From assembly GCA_008923285.1 (NCBI GenBank), contig WBSG01000001.1, forward strand, positions 62,001-126,000: 64,000 nt of DNA. The letters run 5' to 3'. The stretch is from Betaproteobacteria bacterium SCN2 (lineage in GTDB: Bacteria > Pseudomonadota > Gammaproteobacteria > Burkholderiales > Thiobacillaceae). Each line of letters begins with the position of its first letter. Position 1 is the first letter of the stretch. Positions 58,733-64,000 of this stretch are shown in pieces. The notes beneath the pieces are model-generated. The model searched no databases and was not told where the DNA came from. It worked only from the letters and a program-made list of their open reading frames with translations. Position numbers and translations under genes: made by a program.

Positions 58733-59349
58733 ATCTCGAAGAGCTGAACAGGCTTGATTTCAAAACCGTCGCCGACTGGCCGCTCGGCGCCAAGCTCGGC
58801 CTGCTGGGCGTGCTGCTCACCGTGGTCGTCGCTGCCGGCTGGTGGTTTCTGTGGTCGCCGGCGCTGGAGTCGCTGGACGAGAGCAAGGCAAGGGAGGCGG
58901 AACTCAAGTCCACCTACGTCACGAAGAAGGGGCAGGCCATCAACCTGGACGCCTACAAGAAGCAGCTGGCCGATATCCAGCAGTCCTTCGGCGCGCTGCT
59001 CAAGCAATTGCCCAACAGGCAGGAAATGGACGCCCTGATCACCGACGTGAACCAGGCCGGCCTGGGCCGCGGGCTGCAGTTCGAACTGTTCAGGCCGGGC
59101 GCGGAATCGAAGAAGGAGTTCTACGCGGAACTGCCGATCCAGATCAAGGTCACCGGCAGCTATCACGACATCGCCGCCTTCACCAGCGACGTCGCCAAGC
59201 TTTCGCGCATCGTCACCATCCACAACATCAGCCTGTTGCCGACAAGAGGCGGCGATCTCGTGATGGAAGCCGTCGCCAAGACCTATCGTTATCTTGACGA
59301 AGAAGAAATCGCGGCAAGCAAGCCCAAGAAGCAGGGGGGCAAGAAGTGA
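58729..59349 (+). CDS. pilO: Type IV pilus assembly protein PilO
   Basis: A 206-residue protein with a membrane helix (LGLLGVLLTVVVAAGWWFL), a coiled-coil segment (about 50-100) and a periplasmic domain with VTGSYHDIAAFTSDVAKLSRIV, typical of PilO. It forms dimers with PilN in the alignment complex. Confidence 0.95.
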   Translation: MNLEELNRLDFKTVADWPLGAKLGLLGVLLTVVVAAGWWFLWSPALESLDESKAREAELKSTYVTKKGQAINLDAYKKQLADIQQSFGALLKQLPNRQEMDALITDVNQAGLGRGLQFELFRPGAESKKEFYAELPIQIKVTGSYHDIAAFTSDVAKLSRIVTIHNISLLPTRGGDLVMEAVAKTYRYLDEEEIAASKPKKQGGKK

Positions 59350-59858
59350 TGAAGGCCAGCCGACTTCTGATGACATTTTTTCTGGCTGCTGCCTTGACGG
59401 CCTGCGGCGGCGGGGACATGGAAGACCTGCAGCGGTTCATGGACGAGGCCGGCAAGGACATGCAGGGCAAGATCGAGCCGCTGCCGCAAATCAAGCCCTA
59501 CGAGCCCTTCAGCTACGAGGCTTTCGACCTGCCCGATCCGTTCAAGCCGCGCAAGCTTTCGGCTGCCGGCGGCGGCGGCGGGCTGCAGCCCGACCTGACC
59601 CGGCCGCGGGAGCCGCTGGAAGCCTATTCGCTCGAAACCCTGAAAATGGTCGGCATGATCAGCAAGAAGAATGGCACCCATGCGGTCATCGCCACGCCCG
59701 ACAAGACCATCTATCACGTCCGTGCCGGCAATTACATGGGCCAGAACTTCGGCCTGATCAGCCGGATCACCGACACCGAAATCACCTTGAAAGAAATCGT
59801 TCAGGACAGCGCAGGCGATTGGGCCGAGCGTACGAGCACAATGACTTTGCAGGAATGA
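59349..59858 (+). CDS. pilP: Type IV pilus lipoprotein PilP
   Basis: A 169-residue lipoprotein with leader ending LTACGGG. A Pro-rich linker precedes the PilP periplasmic domain (LETLKMVGMISKKNGTHAVI, NYMGQNFGLISRITDTEITL). It bridges PilN/O to the PilQ secretin. The start lies at the TGATG overlap with pilO; a GTG one codon earlier is possible. Confidence 0.94.
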   Translation: MKASRLLMTFFLAAALTACGGGDMEDLQRFMDEAGKDMQGKIEPLPQIKPYEPFSYEAFDLPDPFKPRKLSAAGGGGGLQPDLTRPREPLEAYSLETLKMVGMISKKNGTHAVIATPDKTIYHVRAGNYMGQNFGLISRITDTEITLKEIVQDSAGDWAERTSTMTLQE

Positions 59859-59865
59859 GGCCGAC

Positions 59866-62073
59866 ATGAAAAACGCCATCTTCAAAACCATGCACGCATC
59901 CCTGGCCATGACCTGGCTCGGCGCGTGCCTGCTGTTCTTCGCAGGCGCGAGCGCGATGGCGGCCAACCCGCCAACTTCCAACGCAGTCATAGGCGTCGAG
60001 CCGGCGATCCTGTCCGGCAACCGCGTCATGGTTCGCATCCATCTCAAGGAGCCGCTGAAGTCCACGCCGGCCGGGTTCACCGTGGGCACGCCGCCGCGCA
60101 TCGCCATGGACCTGCCGGACACCGGCAACGCCATCGGCAAGAATACGGTGGATGCGAATCTGGGGCCGCTGACCTCGGTCAACGTGGTGCAGGCCGGTAC
60201 CCGCACGCGCCTGGTGTTCAACCTCAGCAAGGCGGTCGAATACGAAACCCGGATCGACGGCAAGTCGCTGATTATCGGTTTCAATGAAACGGGCACCGCT
60301 GCCGCCACCACCAACGTGACGCCGCGCTTTGCCGAAGCGGCACCCGCTGCGGCCCCGCATGCCATCAAGAACGTCGAGTTCCGCCGCGGACCGAGCGGCG
60401 AGGCACGCATCGTGACGACCCTGGCCGATGCACAGACCGGCATCAACATCCGCCAGCAGGCCAAGGGCATCGTGGTCGACTTCATCGATACCGCATTGCC
60501 GCAGGCGCTGCAGCGCCGCCTCGACGTCACCGATTTCGCGACGCCCGTCAGCCAGGTGGAAAGCTATGGCCTGGGCGAGAATGCGCGCATGGTGATCGAC
60601 GCCAAGGGTGCCTGGGAGTATTCGGCTTATCAGGCGGACAACCAGTTCATCGTCGAGGTTCGTCCCGCCGCGCAGGAGGACAGGAAGAGCGCTGACGGCA
60701 AGCCCATCTACAAGGGCGAAAAGCTTTCGCTGAACTTCCAGAACGTCGAGGTCCGCTCGGTGCTGCAGGTGATCGCCGACTTCACCGGCCTCAACATCGT
60801 CGCAAGCGATACCGTGGGCGGCAGCCTGACCCTCAGGCTCAAGGACGTGCCGTGGGATCAGGCGCTCGACCTGATCCTGACGACCAAGGGCCTTGACAAG
60901 CGCACCAACGGCAACGTGATCTGGATCGCGCCCAAGGACGAGCTGCTGAACAAGGAGAAGGCCGAACTGGAGGCGCGCGCAACGGTCAACGAGCTCGAGC
61001 CGCTGGTGACCGAGTACATTCCGCTCAATTACCTGCGCGCCGACGAGGCGCAGGCCATGCTGTACGGCGCGAGCCTGACCGGCGCTCCGTCCGGCGGCAC
61101 CGCTTCCTGCTCGCTGGCTTCCGAGGGCCTGACCACTGCCGCGGCGGCAGCCGTGGGCGCCAAGCAGGAGGACAACAAGATTCTGTCCAAGCGCGGCCGC
61201 GCCTCCTACGATCTCAAGACCAACATGCTGATCCTCAACGATACGGCCAAGAAGATCCAGGAAGTGCGCGATCTGGTCGCGAAGATCGACGTGCCCGCGC
61301 GCCAGGTCATGATCGAGGCGAGGGTGGTAATCGCCGACGACACTTTTGCACGCCAGCTTGGCGTGAGGCTCGGCACGGGCATGCGCGGAATCAGCAAGAT
61401 CGGCGGCAGCCAGACCGGCATCGGGTTCGGCGGCAGTCTCAATGATTCCCTGACCCTGGCCGGCGGCGGTACGGTAAGCGACGCCACGCCCAATGTGGAT
61501 CTGGGCATTGGCAACACGATAGGCGGGGCGACGCCGGCATCCTTCGGGCTGACGCTGCTCAACATCGCCACCGGCAACCTGATCAGTCTCGAGCTGCAGG
61601 CGCTGGAAGCGGACAACCGCGGCAAGGTCATCTCCAATCCGCGCGTGGTGACGACCAACCAGAAGCCTGCCGTGATCCTGCAGGGTGTGCAGATTCCCTA
61701 CGCCACCACCTCGCAGAACGGCACCAACACCGAGTTCAAGGATGCCTTCCTCTGCCTGCTGGTGGACCCGCAGATCCTCAACAACGACTCGGTAATCCTG
61801 AACGTCGAAGTGCAGAAGGATGCTCCGGGCAACCAAGGCACCATCGACCGCCGCCGCGTGAAGACACAGGTGCGGGTGAACAACGGCGAAACCGTGGTGC
61901 TGGGCGGCATCTACGAGACCGTCAACCGCAACGACATCAACAAGGTGCCGTTCCTCGGCGACCTGCCCTTCCTTGGGCACCTGTTCAAGAACAGCGACCG
62001 CAGAGAACTCAAGACCGAGATCATGATTTTCCTGACGCCGCGCATCATCGACGAGCGCCTGTCGCTGCGCTGA
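59866..62073 (+). CDS. pilQ: Type IV pilus secretin PilQ
   Basis: A 735-residue outer-membrane secretin. A signal peptide (about 1-33), two AMIN domains (about 35-265), an STN/secretin N-domain (YKGEKLSLNFQNVEVRSVLQVIADF), then a secretin core with VTEYIPLNYLRADEAQ, KGKVISNPRVVT-type segment and KTEIMIFLTPRII. It forms the pore for the type IVa pilus. It is the last gene of pilMNOPQ, with a terminator after it. Confidence 0.96.
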   Translation: MKNAIFKTMHASLAMTWLGACLLFFAGASAMAANPPTSNAVIGVEPAILSGNRVMVRIHLKEPLKSTPAGFTVGTPPRIAMDLPDTGNAIGKNTVDANLGPLTSVNVVQAGTRTRLVFNLSKAVEYETRIDGKSLIIGFNETGTAAATTNVTPRFAEAAPAAAPHAIKNVEFRRGPSGEARIVTTLADAQTGINIRQQAKGIVVDFIDTALPQALQRRLDVTDFATPVSQVESYGLGENARMVIDAKGAWEYSAYQADNQFIVEVRPAAQEDRKSADGKPIYKGEKLSLNFQNVEVRSVLQVIADFTGLNIVASDTVGGSLTLRLKDVPWDQALDLILTTKGLDKRTNGNVIWIAPKDELLNKEKAELEARATVNELEPLVTEYIPLNYLRADEAQAMLYGASLTGAPSGGTASCSLASEGLTTAAAAAVGAKQEDNKILSKRGRASYDLKTNMLILNDTAKKIQEVRDLVAKIDVPARQVMIEARVVIADDTFARQLGVRLGTGMRGISKIGGSQTGIGFGGSLNDSLTLAGGGTVSDATPNVDLGIGNTIGGATPASFGLTLLNIATGNLISLELQALEADNRGKVISNPRVVTTNQKPAVILQGVQIPYATTSQNGTNTEFKDAFLCLLVDPQILNNDSVILNVEVQKDAPGNQGTIDRRRVKTQVRVNNGETVVLGGIYETVNRNDINKVPFLGDLPFLGHLFKNSDRRELKTEIMIFLTPRIIDERLSLR

Positions 62074-62090
62074 ACTGGCGGCATGCCGGA

Positions 62091-62119
62091 TAACGCCCCG
62101 CCCGGGGCGTTATTTTTTT
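62091..62119 (+). terminator. Terminator after pilQ
   Basis: TAACGCCCC pairs with GGGGCGTTA (9 bp, tetraloop GCCC) and is followed by a run of seven T. The aroK start lies only 30 nt downstream, so some read-through or a promoter within the gap must serve it. Confidence 0.92.
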
Positions 62120-62148
62120 GTGCCGCGGCCGTCGGCTACAATGCCGCA

Positions 62149-62685
62149 ATGAGCAAGAAGGACAACATATTCCTGGTGGGGCTGATGGGCGCCGGCAAGA
62201 CCACGGTCGGCAAGCTGCTGGCGAAACAGCTCGACAAGACCTTCGTCGATGCCGACCACGAAATCGAGGCGCGCACCGGGGTGAAGATTCCCGTCATTTT
62301 CGAGATCGAGGGCGAGGCCGGCTTTCGCAAGCGCGAGGAAGCCGTGATCGCGGAACTGGCCGGTCGCTCCGGCATCGTGCTCGGCACGGGCGGCGGCGCC
62401 GTGCTGTCGCCGCGCAATCGCGAGTTGCTGCGCAGCCGGGGAATCGTCGTCTATCTGCGCGGCAGCCCGGAGCAACTGTACGAGCGCACGCGGCATGACC
62501 GCAACCGCCCCCTGCTGCAGACCGCGGACCCGCTGGCCAGGCTGCGCGAACTGTATGCGCAGCGCGATCCCCTGTACCGGGAAATCGCCGACCTGGTGGT
62601 GGATACCGGCCGCCAGAGCGTGGCGAATTTCACCCGGCAGCTGCGGGACAAGCTCGAACTGCTTATGCTGGCCGACAGCGCCTGA
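62149..62685 (+). CDS. aroK: Shikimate kinase
   Basis: A 178-residue P-loop kinase for shikimate 3-phosphate synthesis. Walker [41 protein letters not shown] and [16 protein letters not shown] motifs are all present. The ATG at 62149 gives [11 protein letters not shown]; the in-frame extension upstream crosses the terminator. The pilQ-aroK order is conserved in proteobacteria; aroB does not follow here. Confidence 0.95.
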   Translation: MSKKDNIFLVGLMGAGKTTVGKLLAKQLDKTFVDADHEIEARTGVKIPVIFEIEGEAGFRKREEAVIAELAGRSGIVLGTGGGAVLSPRNRELLRSRGIVVYLRGSPEQLYERTRHDRNRPLLQTADPLARLRELYAQRDPLYREIADLVVDTGRQSVANFTRQLRDKLELLMLADSA

Positions 62686-62732
62686 AGCGCGCTGCATTGC
62701 CGGCCCGGACCCATTCCAATCCATCCATGCAT

Positions 62733-63701
62733 ATGAACAGAATCATTGACGTATTCAACGGCGACGCAGACGGCCTTTGCGCGCTGCACCAGCTGCGCCT
62801 GGCCGCGCCGGCGGACTCCATCCTGGTGACCGGCCCCAAGCGCGACATCAGCCTGCTCAAGCGCGTCGAGGCGCAGTCCGGCGACAGTATCACGGTGCTG
62901 GACGTGGCCTTGTCCAAGAACCGCGCTGCGGTCGATGCCGCCTTGCAGGCGGGCGCCCGCATCCGCTACTTCGACCATCACCAGCCGGGCGAGATTCCTG
63001 TCCATCCCGGTTTCGAGGCGCACATCGACACCAGCCCCGAGACTTGCACCAGCCTGCTGGTGAACGATTATCTCGGCGGCGCCCATCTGGCCTGGGCGGT
63101 GACCGCGGCGTTCGGCGACAACCTCGCCGCTTCGGCGCACAAGGCTGCGGCGCCGCTGGGCCTGAATGAAGCCCAGCTCCTGCAGTTGCAGGAGCTGGGC
63201 GAATGCCTGAACTACAACGGCTACGGCGAAACCCTGGCGGATTTGCACTATGCGCCGGACGAGCTGTACCGCATCATGCATCCCTGCCGCGACCCGTTCG
63301 AGATGATCGCGCACGAGCCGGCGTTCAGGGTGCTGAAGGAAGGCTTCGCGGAGGACATGGCGCGGGCCGATGGCGCCCGGCCCGAGGTCGACCGTCCGTC
63401 CGGGCGGATTTACGTGCTGCCCGCGGAAAAATGGGCGCGGCGCATTTCCGGCGTGCTCGGCAACCGCCTGGCCGAGGCCTCGCATGGCCTGGCGCACGCC
63501 GTGCTGACGCGCAAGCCTGAAGGCGGGTTCGTGGTCAGCGTGCGTGCGCCGCTTGCCAACAAGGCCGGCGCGGATGAAATCTGCAGCCAGTTCGAAACCG
63601 GCGGCGGCCGCAAGGGCGCGGCGGGCATCAATCACTTGCCGGAAGCCGAGTTCGATCGCTTCGTCAGCCTGTTCTACACGGTCTACAAGGAACAGGCGTG
63701 A
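62733..63701 (+). CDS. DHH-family phosphoesterase
   Basis: A 322-residue soluble protein with the DHH-family layout. The N-terminal DVFNGDADGLCAL carries the first metal Asp pair, DVALSKNR the next, DHHQPGE the DHH motif and HIDTSPETCTS another ligand region. A C-terminal DHHA1-like GGGRKGAAGINHL closes it. The family includes oligoribonuclease/pAp phosphatase (NrnA) and others. The stop overlaps the sulfate adenylyltransferase start (GTGA), suggesting a linked role, for example removing adenosine phosphates; that is inference. An ATG at 62727 is an alternative start. Confidence 0.8.
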   Translation: MNRIIDVFNGDADGLCALHQLRLAAPADSILVTGPKRDISLLKRVEAQSGDSITVLDVALSKNRAAVDAALQAGARIRYFDHHQPGEIPVHPGFEAHIDTSPETCTSLLVNDYLGGAHLAWAVTAAFGDNLAASAHKAAAPLGLNEAQLLQLQELGECLNYNGYGETLADLHYAPDELYRIMHPCRDPFEMIAHEPAFRVLKEGFAEDMARADGARPEVDRPSGRIYVLPAEKWARRISGVLGNRLAEASHGLAHAVLTRKPEGGFVVSVRAPLANKAGADEICSQFETGGGRKGAAGINHLPEAEFDRFVSLFYTVYKEQA

Positions 63702-64000
63702 GGCATCTCATCGAGCCCTGCGGCGGGCAGCCGGTCGATCTCCTGGTGCCGCAGGCGCGGGCCGAGGCATTGAAAAAGGAGGCATTCAATCTGCCCTCGG
63801 TCGATCTGGACTGGCGTCAGATCGGCGAACTGGAAATGCTGCTGAGCGGCGCCTACGCGCCGCTGCGCGGCTACATGGGGCGCGCCGATTACGAAAGCGT
63901 GCTGGAAAGACTGTCCCTGGCGGATGGCACGGCTTGGCCGCTGCCGCTTACCCTGAACTTGAACGACAGGCAGGCCGCCAGCCTGCAGCCGGGCGACCGC
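63698..64000 (+). CDS. sat: Sulfate adenylyltransferase, N-terminal part (runs off window)
   Basis: The first 101 codons of a gene that continues past base 64000. It starts with GTG overlapping the previous stop. RHLIEPCGGQPVDLLV and LEMLLSGAYAPLRGYMGRADY match the N-terminal PUA-like domain of ATP sulfurylase (the family has GGFxPLxGFM). Whether it is a plain ATP sulfurylase or a fusion with APS kinase cannot be seen. It makes adenylyl sulfate in assimilation, or releases ATP from it in sulfur oxidation. Confidence 0.85.
   Translation, partial: MRHLIEPCGGQPVDLLVPQARAEALKKEAFNLPSVDLDWRQIGELEMLLSGAYAPLRGYMGRADYESVLERLSLADGTAWPLPLTLNLNDRQAASLQPGDR

Overview
The window is GC-rich chromosomal DNA of a betaproteobacterium. 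Gene content and order suggest the Nitrosomonadales/Gallionellales group of environmental chemolithotrophs or denitrifiers. That placement is an inference from system II cytochrome c maturation, cytochrome c4, a Tad pilus locus, a pilMNOPQ-aroK block, a CBB/glycolysis-type gap-pgk-pyk-fba-tkt cluster, and the start of a sulfate adenylyltransferase gene. I see no IS element, prophage, CRISPR array or rRNA operon. There is one tRNA (CAU anticodon).

Layout. (1) 108-3200: a compact operon of two roadblock/LC7 proteins, a one-helix membrane microprotein, a cysteine-cluster protein, and a four-module ferredoxin/FAD-NAD reductase/truncated globin/zinc-ribbon fusion. It ends in a clear terminator. 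(2) 3796-20043, minus strand: a complete Tad (Flp) pilus locus. In transcription order it holds two flp prepilins, the prepilin peptidase tadV, an unexpected AAA+ ATPase, rcpC/cpaB, a stand-alone secretin N-domain protein, the rcpA secretin, a small lipoprotein, a first TadG/TadE/TadE set, tadZ, tadA, tadB, tadC, tadD (fused to a LytR_C-like domain), then a second TadG/TadE/TadE set. (3) 20172-23850: PAP2 phosphatase, a 55-residue microprotein, a large polytopic membrane protein and a GtrA flippase-like protein. (4) 23905-27751: tRNA with its own sigma-70 promoter, then miaB-phoL-ybeY-corC. A perfect bidirectional terminator separates these from the convergent glycolytic genes.

(5) 27816-34869, minus strand: tkt-gap-pgk-pyk-fba. 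Three of its intergenic junctions carry palindromes whose arms contain tandem 7- or 9-nt units; two related elements lie elsewhere (36569 and 46422). (6) 35206-46417: suhB and a thioredoxin-like protein (minus), rsmE, argA, a PhnD-like binding protein translationally coupled to a PAS/GGDEF/EAL c-di-GMP enzyme, a Rossmann protein, rubredoxin, and thiD-thiE-hemL. (7) 46503-48137: a lipoprotein/ECF sigma/anti-sigma operon. (8) 48302-53989: ccsA, resB and cytochrome c4 on the minus strand (cytochrome c biogenesis and a substrate of it), then engB and hemB on the plus strand. The engB-hemB gap appears to encode a minus-strand C-rich-loop small RNA. (9) 54000-62685: a nucleotidyltransferase-like protein and mrcA (PBP1A) on the minus strand, divergent from pilMNOPQ (type IV pilus alignment complex and secretin), then aroK. 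(10) 62733-64000: a DHH phosphoesterase overlapping the 5' part of a sulfate adenylyltransferase gene that runs off the window.

Two separate surface pilus machines (Tad and type IVa), a c-di-GMP enzyme with a periplasmic partner, and roadblock regulators point to a surface-associated lifestyle. The least conventional parts are the roadblock/globin operon, the AAA+ ATPase inside the Tad locus, the nested-repeat palindromes and the small RNA antisense to the hemB leader.
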